A stretch of 64,000 bases of DNA from Hirudo medicinalis (taxonomy: Eukaryota; Annelida; Clitellata; Hirudinida; Hirudinidae): positions 69,925 to 133,924 of the forward strand of contig MPNW01000031.1 in the NCBI GenBank assembly GCA_011800805.1, read 5' to 3'. A program made the position numbers and the translations under genes. Of the stretch, positions 38,200 through 49,626 are shown one piece after another. Each line of letters starts with the position of its first letter. Positions within the stretch are counted from its first letter, which is position 1. The notes below the pieces were generated by a model. The model had not been told where the DNA came from. It saw only the letters and a program-made list of their open reading frames with translations, and ran no database searches.

Positions 38200-39720
38200 A
38201 AAATATTTGCTGCAAAATTTAAAAAAATATAAATTTTAAAAAGTAACGTCAACTCATTCATTTGATTTGAAATATCTTACGGCTCACTGGCCACTACCTG
38301 GTGTCGATTAACCGAAAATTTGTCCGGTCACCACGAAGCATGAAACCTTGGTGAAGGGATGAAGGATTAATTTTTAGTTGATCGATTGGACGTTTAGCTC
38401 ATCGCTCATCTTTCAACCCATTTCCCGCTCCACTTTGATCGGCGACTCATAGTAATTAAACTCGCCACACAGATCATGTTGAACGCAATCAAAAATCCAA
38501 ATTATATTATATTTTGCAAGCTTAGCTCCAATGCTAAGCCACCGACAAAGTGGTGTGTCTTTAAAATTTAAACCCGGGGGGGGGGGGAATCTAGAATACT
38601 TTGGCGAGGAGGGGCACTCTGGAACCTAGATCCCTTAGGGTCAATCCCTAAATCGCTTGCTGATGCAAATATAAGACGGCGGATATTTTATAACCATTTT
38701 GTTTACTGTTTTTTTGAATCTTTAAAAATGTAATTATAAAATGGTTTCAGGTATTTTATATTCAAATTTATTCAAAGTTTTATAAAAATGCAAGACGACC
38801 TAATCTACCAAAATTATCAACTGTTGTCTCTACTGCGACATTGATCGGCTTATCTTTAAGAGCGCTATGATTTTTTGTTGTTGATAACTTTTGACTGAAT
38901 TATTTTTTCAAACCCAAATTTTAATATCTTATTTGATAGAGAAAGTTTATCAAATTTGGAAATTTTTGAGTGATCTGATGATACATTCCAGAAATATGCG
39001 TTAAAATCGCAAATATGCGTTTTTCGCATTCGTCATGTTTTTAAGTTTCCTATAATGTAAGACAATAATAAGGATTAAAAATCATGTTATTAATTCATAT
39101 AAATGTCATTATGATGTCCTCTGTCCCTTCTTTTCTATTACATCAATACATCTTGACTTCGTTGATGCCACCAATTGTTCCAGGTATTTTTTTCGCAAGA
39201 TTTTCCAGGCCTCAATTATCGCCTCTTTCGACTACTTAACAGTTAAATATTGTTTTCCATTGTAGTATACCTGTCTTATCAGAGTCCCCAAAACTATCTA
39301 TCTGTATGTCTATCTAAAAGATACAGAAGATGTACAGAATCTACAAAATTTGATATGCTCGCCCAGCATCTTTAACGTCATGCATTTTACCCCATCTATT
39401 TAATGATAACGCATTTTGAGAAGTTACAAGACTACAACAATGGATCAACAAGGACAATTTTAGTAGCTTTACCACAGCTGCTAATATATTCGTCCAAAGT
39501 AGTAAATTATTGAAATAAAATAAATTTTTTTTAATTAAAATACTTTTTTATCTTAGATTTTAAAAATCACGGGGGACCATGACCCTAAATCCGCCACTTT
39601 TTACACCCCACCGTGCAAACATGCCGCTGGTTCATCTGCCCAAACGACGATATAGAAAACATTCAAGGCTGGCTGAACCAGAAATAACTGTAAATTCTGA
39701 GAAACTTTACAAATATGTTA
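38200..39720. other. Noncoding stretch 3' of METTL14 copy A
   Basis: No coding feature. A run of 12 G occurs at 38576-38587. The rest is AT-rich. Confidence 0.4.
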
Positions 39721-39724
39721 AAAC

Positions 39725-39730
39725 TTTATT
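39725..39730 (-). terminator. AATAAA polyadenylation signal of METTL14 copy A
   Basis: The reverse complement of TTTATT gives the canonical signal about 75 nt after the copy A stop. Confidence 0.5.
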
Positions 39731-39805
39731 AATCACTGAATACTGACAATGCCTCAACATCACCCTCAAAAACAAAGTAATTCGTCAGATATTTCCCTGA
39801 TCTCA

Positions 39806-41555
39806 TTACTCCTCATTATCTGCAGCATTTTCTTCTGAGTTAAGCTCCATTTGCACCTTATTCACCCTATTAATATCGTCCAGAGAGTCTTTTGGTGGTT
39901 GCCAGCAGCTCTGCAGTTGTTGCTGTTGGGTCAAGCTATTCATAAGTTGCTGCTGTACGTTCATAGGCTGTTTGATCATGCTAGAAAAATGTTGTTGCTT
40001 AGCTAAATTATTGTTCTGCTGGGAGAAAAAATATGCAACGCATGGAGGTTGTTGAAACAAGTGTTGAACAGGCTGCTGTAGTAGTCCCTGAGTGGGGAAG
40101 TTGCTCATGTTTGAAATAATGCATGTATTCAGGGGAAGAACACCGTTAGCTTTGTTCTGGGAATCTGTGTTAACCCCCTGACCTCCAGACGGAAGTTGCT
40201 TGCTTTCCTTTGGAGGTGGTGACTTTGGCCTCATATTTTCTATCTCAGCTGTTGTTCCAGTCAAGTGACCAGTTGAAGAATGGTTGAAATAACCTGAATA
40301 ATCATCAGCATTAAAATTACTTATGGTGAGGTTCGGTCCAACGGTCAACCAGCCAGGTCGGACAGAATGGTTTCTTCCAAAGAGATGGAGTCTCCTTCGA
40401 CCCAGGCAAAAGTTCTCGATAATGTTAAAGAGCTCATTTGGTTTTCTATCAGGCTGGTCAGGATCCTGATCAGCAAGTATCACATCCACATCTACATTTG
40501 CATGGATGAAATCTCCATCTATGCTCCTCTTGACAGTACCTTTGATACCCATCAGACAGTGCTCCTTTAGACAAAATTTATATAAACTAAAATTCAGCAA
40601 TTGCAGATCAATAATTTACTTTAGCAGAAATAAATGTCTTGAAGACTATTTTCCAAAGATTACCTTTGACCTGTGGAATATGGCATCAGGTTCTAGTGTT
40701 TGCAGATTCTCCCGATATATTTTATTCGTTTTGATCCAGCAAATATCTTCACATCTGCGGAAGCCCCATTTTTTAAGGCACTAAAACCATCAGCACTATT
40801 AAACACAAATAATTTAAGCAGCAGATGAACAAATTAAACATTATCAAATAATAAATAGGATGATCAAGAAGCAAACATACTTCTCTTCCCTTGCTAAGTC
40901 CCTCAATTGATCCACACCAGAGCCATACAAATGATCTTGGTGCAGCTAGCTGTTCAACTGGAATTCGTTCAATCTGACCAAGTGAAAATTTCACAAATTC
41001 CAAAATTTGCACAAAATGCATGTTGAAAGCATGATTAAATTAATATTGAGTGGCAACAACATTAACTCAACATTTTCCAAAGTAGAGATGATCAATTATC
41101 TAACACTATTCCTGAATTAATTAAAATGTAACTCAAGATCAAACCTCGTCCCAGTTACAGTATTCATCACAGTAAGTGCCTGAATCCTTTTTAAGTTCAA
41201 GCAGAGGTGGTTCTATAAGGATGGCATCAAAATGTGACTTTAAGTCGACTGCACTAAGCAGGAAAGGATTACACCTCAGACTCATGGCTGGATGATTTGT
41301 AGCTTCCACATGCTGCCTTTTTTTCATCATAAAACTCTCCATTTTTGGGTAATGTCTATATCTTTCATGATATGCATCATTCAAAACAAAATTCTGTGGA
41401 TGTTCTCCAGTTTTTATAAAGTTAAAAGAGTAATCAAATCTTGGATTGCTTGGAGATGACATCAAATCACTGCCTTTCTTAAAACAATCTGAAAAATTGC
41501 CTTGGCTCCTATTGCCAGTTGGCCGATGCTCATCAAATGTTTGATGGGAAGGCAT
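39806..41555 (-). CDS. Diverged METTL14 paralogue (copy A)
   Basis: MT-A70 family protein. Exons, minus: 41559-41145, 40973-40881, 40780-40664, 40564-39806. The last three have exactly the same intron positions and phases as copy B. From the ATG at 41555 the protein is 459 residues; a short upstream exon is possible because an acceptor precedes this ATG. It keeps the METTL14 core: IEPPL (the non-catalytic counterpart of DPPW), [71 protein letters not shown] and RPKSPPPK. The N-terminal helical region is absent and residues before the core are poorly conserved. The tail is Gln/Asn/Met-rich and lacks RGG repeats. Whether it pairs with METTL3 is unknown. Confidence 0.85.
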
Positions 41556-42591
41556 AAATCTGAAAATCCAATAAAATAATTTAAACAAGCACTTCTAGAC
41601 ATACGGAGAGCATACTTAACCTATAAAAAGATCTTAATAAACATACATGATAAACAATAACTTATGCTACTTATGCTACTTATGCTATGGTATTCAAAAT
41701 TTTCAATATGGAATATTTCTAAAACTTCTAAAAATTTTAATAGATTAAGTGTAAGTCTCTGAGACTCATTTCTTCCGCCATTTTTCCTTTTTTTCGAGTA
41801 TTAATGTTGTTTAAGAAAATCCCGAGTCTAAACCAAAAGGGAGAAATATCGACTTTTAGTTTTCGAACTACGCTCATAACATAATTAACATGCCCATTTG
41901 CGAACCTGCAATTTACTTTATGGACTCCTAGATAGCATCGAAAACTGACAAAATATTATTTACTCGACCACTCATCCAATAATCTGTTACTATAGACCAG
42001 GGACAAAATCAAGTTGTAAAGATAGCGAAGAATGGTGTAAATAAACTAACTTAATCTTCCTTACAAATATTCGATTATTTATTCAAATTGCTGTGCTTAA
42101 AACTGAGACGCATAAATTAATTTTATGCAAAATTTAATTCCGCTCTGAACCATTTAATACATAACATCAAATTGGTCGAAAAACAAAAGGATTAATGGCA
42201 AGTAACCTGGGCCCAGGTTTTGAAGATAGTTATTATTCGTGAGGGGAGGAGTTTTGTAAACAAATTTTAAAAATGGGGTTGTGTAATGAAATAAAAGTGT
42301 CTGTGTAGGTTTATTTCCGGAGAAGAGGAGATCTTGGTCGAATATTACGGTGAAACCAAAAATAATAAAATTATTGATTATTAACGTCCGTTGCATATAG
42401 GATTTCTTTCAGATAATGTGATTTGGCATTTCAGGAGTTGGGGGGGGGGGAATTTTTTTTTAATAAATACCAATTTCAAATCAAATAATTTTTCAGTTCA
42501 CTAAAAGGATTTTAACTAACGACACTATACAAACATATTAAAAATTAATAACACAAGCTAAAATAAAAAGAATTGTTCAAAAATAAAATTT

Positions 42592-42858
42592 TCAAAAAAT
42601 TCTTACTCGCCAAGGTTTATTCAAAGCATATAAATCTACAACTCTATCTATAAAATCATCCGTTGGAACTTCAGGTCCTTCAATGCTTAAGATCATACAA
42701 TGAGTTAAAATTTCTGGTGTCATTCTATTAGGTTGGCAACTAAGTTCCCGCCGTTTTGCGGAATGTAACGGAATATTTCTTGCCTTGTTGAGGATCCTGT
42801 TCATTGTACTAAATGATCTCTCTATTGAGGAAGTTGTTACTGGAATAACAAGTTGCAA
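42592..42858 (-). mobile_element. hAT transposase C-terminal dimerisation fragment
   Basis: A minus ORF of 88 codons with the hAT dimerisation signature: PVTTSSIERSFSTMNRI, then ILTHCMILSIEGPEVP and DDFIDRVVDLY. It belongs with ZMYM6/TTF-type or similar hAT proteins. The rest of the transposase is missing. It contains a small in-frame insertion (see 42728-42773). It lies in the spacer between the METTL14 copies. Confidence 0.8.
42728..42773. mobile_element. 46-bp mariner end flanked by TA duplication, nested in hAT ORF
   Basis: It begins TTAGGTTGGCAACTAAGTTC, a typical mariner terminal inverted repeat. TA occurs directly on both sides (42726-42727 and 42774-42775). Removing the 46 bp plus one TA (48 nt) leaves the hAT frame reading KARN-RMTPE, as in related transposases. 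The opposite inverted repeat is not present. Confidence 0.7.
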
Positions 42859-42919
42859 CTACCAACACTGATCCAGTCGGTGTCATTCCGCCCTCCTCTT
42901 CAGAGAAAGCCACACTTTA

Positions 42920-42990
42920 CTTTAAGTGGTCTTGAAGTTCTCTATGAGCGTATGCCACTCTAACCGAACTCTGAATCGTTATCGTTATTG
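42920..42990. repeat. Dispersed repeat, inverted copy of 11403-11465
   Basis: See the entry at 11403. Shared segments are AGTGGTCTTGAAGTTCT and AACTCTGAATCGTTATCG. Confidence 0.6.
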
Positions 42991-42999
42991 TCATCGAAG

Positions 43000-43965
43000 G
43001 GGATGTTAAGTATAAATGTCCAATAAAAGGCCAGACTTAAGCAAGACAAATCTTTGACCATAAGAGTATAAATGTCCTTGCTGCTTCTAGTTTAGTTTAA
43101 GTTACTATGCCATGATGAGGAGAAGTACACATTCGTTCGTTTGAATTCAATTACTAACCTGATTATTTATGGATTACCTGCTAATTAATAAAGTATTGTT
43201 GAAAATGTTGAGTTTTTTTATTACATCATTGTTTCACGACATACTTTTTAAAACTTGTGCTGGGTCAAATATCTCTCGGTTTCGGCCGAAACCTAAAATT
43301 TACATTCGGTCAGTCTCTATCACATATGGAAATTCAACTGTGTTTTACAATTCATACCAACGTGTTCGAGAAGTGCGGATTCAGCCTCCACAAAATGCTC
43401 ATTTTGAAATTCTGTCAGGTTATTTGAGCACATTGCGAACCTGTCTCCCAAGTGTTTTTTTCACTCGTAATGGTACGAGCGATACACCTGGGTTCTGAAG
43501 AATGTCACGCAACTGTGTATGCTTTTCTTTTTTACCTGACTTCCTATCTTGCAACCCGTCCACACCATTTCTTAGAATCCATTACTTTACCTTAGGGTCT
43601 CCCCAAACTAGTAATTAACAATTATCTTCAACTTCCATCAAATTTTGTAATATCCCTTAATAGCTGCTTCTATAAGCAATATGAACAAACTCTAACTAAT
43701 TTACAAAATAAAACAAGCTTTACTGTGCCTGAAGTAAAAATAAATGTGGTATCTCACGCAATGATATTTACCAAAACCTTTAGAGTTACACTGCTTTTGT
43801 GGCACAAAAAATACAATTTCAGCCAAAAACATTAATGAGGGAAGTTCCCAATTATCATAAATCAAGAATTATTTTTTATAAGTATGGAAAAAGCCATGTC
43901 AGAAAATGTTAAAAATCGATTCAAATTGTTTTAAATCATTGTCAACAAATCACAAAAACCTCAAA
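43000..43965. other. Spacer between METTL14 copies, no gene recognised
   Basis: A 109-codon plus ORF at 43169-43498 has no features I recognise. The right part is probably the 3' UTR of copy B. Confidence 0.35.
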
Positions 43966-46900
43966 TCATCGAGGCAGAGGCATCCAAGGCCTTGCTTGGG
44001 TGCCAATAGCTGCCTGAGTCTGTTGTCTTGGTTGCCAGGACAACCTCATAAGGTGATGTGGAGAGGGCATGGCATTTCTTGGGGGAGCAATTACACTTCG
44101 AGGGGGAGGAGCCAATCTAGATGTCAACTGCTGCTGCTGAGCAGCAGCAACCAACCCATTTCTAAGCATAGCTGTGGCTCCAGCAACAATGTCTCTTGTG
44201 AGAATGGGCATTCCAGCAACCTGAACAACACTTCCTGGTAACATGCCCATTGTAGGAGGAGGCAGACCTGTCACTGGGGCGATCCCTGGTGCCACTGTAC
44301 CAATACTGGCAGCCACTAAGGCATTGGATGACAGTTGTTGTTGCTGGGTTGCATTTTTGGGAGGGGGTGACTTGGGCCTCAATCGTTCAATTTCATCTGT
44401 ACAACCAGTCAAATGTCCCTCAACCTTCTGAGTGAAATAACTTGAGTAGACTTCAGGGTCAAAGTTGCTGCTGGTGAGATGAGGTCCCACTGTCAACCAG
44501 CCAGGTCTAACTGAGGTGTCTTTCCCAAAGAGGTGCAGTCTTCTCCTACCAAGGCAAAAATGTTCTATGATGTGAAAAATTTCCATTGGTTTCTCATCCA
44601 GGATGTCTTGCGGCTCCTCCTCAATCACGAGATCAATGTCCACATTGGCATGGATGAAATCACCATCTGTACTCCTACGAACTGTTCCCTTGATGCCCAT
44701 CAGGCAATGCTCCTAGAGAAAATATCATTATTTTTGATTTGTCTTCAATAACACCTCAGCAAACTCAAGGCAGAAATCATTATTCACCTTAGTCCTTTGG
44801 AATATAGCCTTCGTCTCCAGATTTTTCTTATGCCCAGGATTTTTAATGTTTGTCTTGATCCAGCAGATATCCTCACATCGTCTGTATCCCCATTTCTTAA
44901 GGCACTTAAATACCCAAGCAGGACAATATCATGAGCATCAATAAACCCCTCACCATTAATTGTCAAAATAAACAAAATAAATTATAATTGTCAAGTTATA
45001 ATGTAAAAGGCAATAATCACTAATAAAATGAAATAAACACAATTTTCTTTAATATCATGGTTAGTAATTTTTATTTCCACAATGAGGCACTTAAAGGAAC
45101 CTTTCGTGCTGCATCGAGGCCATCGCTCGAACCACACCAGATCCAAATGAAGGAGCGTGAAGCTGCAATTTGGTCGATGGCAAGCCTCTCAATCTGAAGA
45201 GATCGTTTTGATTTACTTCATATTTTATAAGGTTCTCCAAGGCAAGTCTTGCTAATAGCTTCGATGTTTTTGTCTAATTAATTGGCAGCCAGGTTAGCTC
45301 AATGGGTTGCATTCCTGCATGTGGCAGAATAATGTGTCATGTTCCTAACCCTGCTTGCACTGCCAGGGAGCAACATAGGGTAGGGCACTGCATAAATGAT
45401 AGAGCAATTAAACAGTGCCTTCACATCCCTTCAGATATATAAGGCACTCAAAGGATTGGCTAAATACATTACAATACAGTTAAGTTATCCAAACAAGCAT
45501 TTTAAGTTAACCAAACAAGTAAATTTAAAAAAAATCTTGAACCAAATGAAAGAATTAAAAAAATCTCAATTAAGGTCTGGAGTCGAGGTCAGACCAAGAC
45601 CTATTTACTAAAAATAATTAAATCATTCCCAGTTCCATCCAAAATTCCAGTTCAGTCTCAATTTCATGTATAAGGCAAATTATTTAAAGAAAATGTTAAG
45701 ATATTTTATTACTGTTATATATTTATTATATTTAAAAAAACATAAAGATATTTTATTATATTATTTATTTGTTGCATATTTTGTTTGTTGCGAAGGCACG
45801 AGGCTAGAGCCAACGCTACACATCGATGTGTCAAACATACTCAAGGACACATGAATTTGATTAATCAAGTAAATCTTTGTTACTTTTGACTCTGTTGAAA
45901 CCTTCAAGATTTTAGAGTCGATGTCCATGGATCCACAGTTATCCTATCACATGTGGAAAAGTTCCTTTCGTATGAAATGGAACTGGAAGGATTACTTATA
46001 GAGAAACTTTGATAGTTTTTGAAATGTTGGGAATCTATATATGATACTCCAGTAATGTAAAATGTCTTTCCTGTTTTCAATTTTTACAGGATGCATTTCT
46101 GAAAAGAAACACAACTCATCCTTATCATTTGCTTCCTCTTCTTCATTTATTACCAGCAAATCATCTATTGGAAATAAACAATTTGCTGACACTCTAATCA
46201 ATCATTTCAGATTGTTCTTGATTTACATCTTCAAAGAAAATTATTTTAATAATAAAAATTACTATCTGATTGATTGGTTTAAAGTTTCCCTAAGTTCCCG
46301 GCCCCTATGAAATTTCTCGTGCCCAATCCCATAGGCATCCCTATCATTTCCTCCCAGTCCTGATCTCAAAGTTCATCCTAGTTCCCAAGGGAGTCCCGCA
46401 GGAAAAATATTCCCAGCCCGACCTCTAGTCTGGAGTAATGTAACCATGTAAAAAAACTTCTCAATTAATTTGTTTAAATTATCTCATTACTTATTATGTT
46501 TAATTGCTCCAGACAGTACTGGTATACTCCTGCTAATTATAAATAATAATAAAGTCAATTTTTACAATAAGGAAAATGATACAAAATAAAAAAATCACAG
46601 ATATTGATATCAGACCTCATCCCAGTTCCAATATTTGTCATAGGTGACTCCCAATGTCCTCTGGTACTCCTCCAAAGGCGGCTCCAGGAGGATGACGTCA
46701 AATTTGCAATCAAGATCACGAAGGTCAAAGATGTTGAGATTACACTTCAGGTACCTCAAAATCGTGCAGAATTGAATTTGATTAGATCAAAATGAATTCA
46801 AAATACAATTTTATTCAAATACCACATGGTGCAAATTTGTGAAAGCAGCAATTGTGCTGAAGTTAATTGCTAAATGGTTGTTCAAACAGTTAAAAGTACT

Positions 46901-48304
46901 CAGTTAAATTTTTATGCATATCATAAAAACTGCATACATTGGAGGAGTATTAGTTTGCTGAATGAGTTGGTCCTTTTTCAGGATGAGTTCTCTCAACTTT
47001 GGATATTCCTCAAATCGATTGGTGAGCCCAACATCTCTGATGAAATTCTGTGGTCTTTCTCCTGTGTCCACAAAGTGTTGGCAGTAATCATTGTGAGGGT
47101 TGGCACTTTGTGTTCCCTTGTGAGTAATTGAATTGTTTGTTGCAATATTCATCTTCTAAGTGATTGTTATTACTCACTAAATCACACTTTCTTCTCCATT
47201 ACAAAATAACATCTTATCCTAGACAAATATGGAAATTGTCTGTGGCACAAAAGTCAATATTGAACTTTGGATAAATGAATAACCCATAAATTATGTAAAT
47301 TAACTATTAATGAATTTTTTTTATTCTTATTACCACTAAATGCTGTGAAGAAACAAAAATTTAATCAATGGAGAGCATTGCTGCTTAAAAGTTAACTGGA
47401 ACATACACTCTAATAAAACTCACAGTCATTATCATTAACAAAGCAACAATTTATAAACTCAAACCTTCAGGAAAGCACTTGAATCTGTGTAAATCTTCTC
47501 TTTATCTGTTTCTTCATTCTGCAGTCATTACCAAGAATATAGTGATCTGTTTCTGATGGGAAATATTATTGATTCAGTGTACATACCACATCAATTGACT
47601 CTTCATCATTATGTAGATTTTTTATCGGAATGTCCACACCTAATGATTTCTTTGGTTTGTTGCTAAATATTCTGTTTCTGATGATATAAAGTAGACATGT
47701 TTATGTATCAATATTGACAATTACATTTACCTGTCTATTCTTACTTAGTAATAAGCCAGGAGCATCATATATAGCTGAACAAACTAATCTTAACACCTGA
47801 ATGCAATAACATATTAAGCATCACAGATGCTTGCAATAAAACTTAATAATATCGATTCTTTCTTGGGTTTAGACAATGAACTTATATCAAGAACAATGGT
47901 TTTTTAATGCAAACCTGTTTAAATATTAAAATAGAATTAAAAACTCTAATTTGTAAATTTGATGAATAAAACCAATTAATTTACTAAATGTCAATCGCTT
48001 GGCAATCCTAATTATCTCATCCCATCCTAAGCAAACGTCAAAATGGTAAAACCGCTTTCATGCTCACATATCTCTTAATCGTTGCTTCCTTTCTTCTAAC
48101 TCTTGTTTACTTCTACATAAAGCATCCAACTTTCTTGCATCCCTTAGTTTGAACTGAAAAACAATAGTCATTTTAAAACCGAGGTGACCAAACAAATAAT
48201 TTAATTGGAAGAAATCTAGAAATGCCAACAAATTGTGCCAGCAGGATTCTTCTTTTCCTGGACGACTCCCTCCTTCTCTTCAAGTTTTCAATAATCGAAG
48301 ACAT
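43966..48304 (-). CDS. METTL14: METTL14, m6A methyltransferase non-catalytic subunit (copy B)
   Basis: RNA-binding scaffold partner of METTL3 in the nuclear N6-adenosine methyltransferase complex. Exons, minus: 48304-48230, 48153-48068, 47671-47587, 47518-47465, 47116-46938, 46754-46616, 45193-45101, 44904-44788, 44712-43966. Phases agree, giving 524 residues (human 456). The start [19 protein letters not shown] and LLAQ match the basic N-terminal helix. The core shows [45 protein letters not shown] (EPPL replaces DPPW), [56 protein letters not shown] and RPKSPPPK. The tail is Ala/Pro/Gln/Met-rich and lacks the RGG repeats of vertebrate METTL14. An open segment at 47745-47788 can be read as an extra exon but does not join in phase. 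The intron 46615-45194 carries a SINE. Confidence 0.92.
45284..45480 (+). mobile_element. tRNA-derived SINE (family 2) in a METTL14 intron
   Basis: A-box-like GGTTAGCTCAATGGGTTGC at the start, then a weakened B box (TGTTCCTAACCC) and the body TGCACTGCCAGGGAGCAAC shared with 28340-28530. It is antisense to METTL14. Confidence 0.75.
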
Positions 48305-48657
48305 TCGTAAGGAGCAAAAACATGAAAATGATGACTGAACATAAACTCCCGGTTTTCCATTCGTAATGTAGCGTGATTTGTTTTTTTTATATTTGAGCAA
48401 ATAAAACTCTGCATATATATAATATATTGAAACAAATTAATTGTTCGTCATTTTCAAATTTTATTGAATAAACTGTCGTGTGTTTACTTCAGTGATCTCC
48501 ATGCTTCAGTTTTTAAGTGTGTCTTCGTCGGCGTTGCGGTTCGAAAATTCTTCTCTGTGCGTGTTATTTTTATAGAAACGTTTATTCAAAAAGCGCATTT
48601 TGAGGAATCTAATATTGAGTTAAATCTATTCGTTTATTAAATATCTAATTGGTCAAA
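48305..48657. promoter_or_regulatory. Putative bidirectional promoter of METTL14 (copy B) and mL52
   Basis: Only 353 bp separate the two divergent start codons, so the 5' UTRs and core promoters of both genes must fit here. No TATA box is obvious at a standard distance; the sequence TCGTCGGCGTTGCGG at 48525-48540 is the most GC-rich part. Confidence 0.5.
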
Positions 48658-49476
48658 ATGCTTTCAAATGTCATTGCAAGAAGATGCTTTTCGACCTCTA
48701 GCCGTAGCTTTGCAGGAGTGAAGTGGCGATTAAAGTTAGTATTTAATTTGTTAATTTAATACTATTAGCTTTATTATTTTGTTATTGAACGTCTTTTTAT
48801 ATATTTAAATCATTTATATATAGAAATGGACTTGGTAAATGTGGGAATGAATATGGTCCACTGACAGACATGCCTGATTGGTCATATGGAGGTATTTGAT
48901 TCGTTTAAGATAATTTACCAATTTGTTTAATGGCACTTATAAAATTGTTTGTTTATGTATTGTGCTTCAGACTCTTTCATTAAAGGAGTTATGGTAGAGT
49001 TACAAATTCCTTGATATTTTATTCAGTTTCACAATGAATGAGCTTGTGCTCATTATTACGTTATGAACCAATCTCAACATTTACAGATGGCAAGCAGGCT
49101 CCTCTAACAGGCAACAGACTCAGAAGATTTGAAAGAAACAAGTCAATAGTTGTTAGTAAGATTATTCTTTCTATTTATTTTTTATTTTATTTAATATCAA
49201 CCTCAGTTGAAGGGTCATTTGATCTAAGTGAACTTAAGAAAACAGAAATTCACAAATTTGAGCGAAAGCATCAATAGCATTAGGTGATTTAATAATTTTG
49301 TGTGATTTAAGTTACATCCATGTTTATGTATCTCACAGGAAACAGCCAAATTATATATGGATGATTTAAAACAAGCTAAAGAGAATTGTGCTAACAAAAT
49401 ACCATTGGATCTCCCACTTGCTAGGCCAAAGATTTACCCTATAACAACATCCCAAGAAGAGAGAAAAGATGTTTAA
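48658..49476 (+). CDS. MRPL52: Mitochondrial large ribosomal subunit protein mL52
   Basis: Component of the mitochondrial 39S subunit. Exons 48658-48734, 48824-48891, 49087-49151 and 49339-49476 give 115 residues (human 123). The N-terminus (MLSNVIARRCFSTSSRSFA) is a typical mitochondrial presequence. The signature YGPLTDMPDWSYGDGKQAPL matches the mL52 family (human YGPLTELPDWSYADGRPAP). The third donor is uncertain: the strongest donor (49156) changes phase and leads into an open segment at 49207-49277 that ends at TAG, giving a shorter alternative C-terminus. The gene converges on the tubulin gene, with 150 bp between stop codons. Confidence 0.8.
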
Positions 49477-49626
49477 TGATCTTAGAATGTTCAAGTAACA
49501 TAATTCACAAATTTGATGATGTTGTTATTTAGCTTGAACAAATTAAATGATAATCAGGCTCATCAAAATACATTTAAAAAAAAATGGATTTGTTCTTTGA
49601 TTGAGAACCTTGCTTATAATAGTCAG

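Noticed and set aside
43169..43498. 109-codon plus ORF between the METTL14 copies as a gene
   Set aside because: No recognisable domain, and it lies in transposon-rich spacer.
47745..47788. Additional METTL14 copy B exon
   Set aside because: It is open, but neither of its donors matches the phase of the next exon, while skipping it joins 48068 to 47671 in phase.
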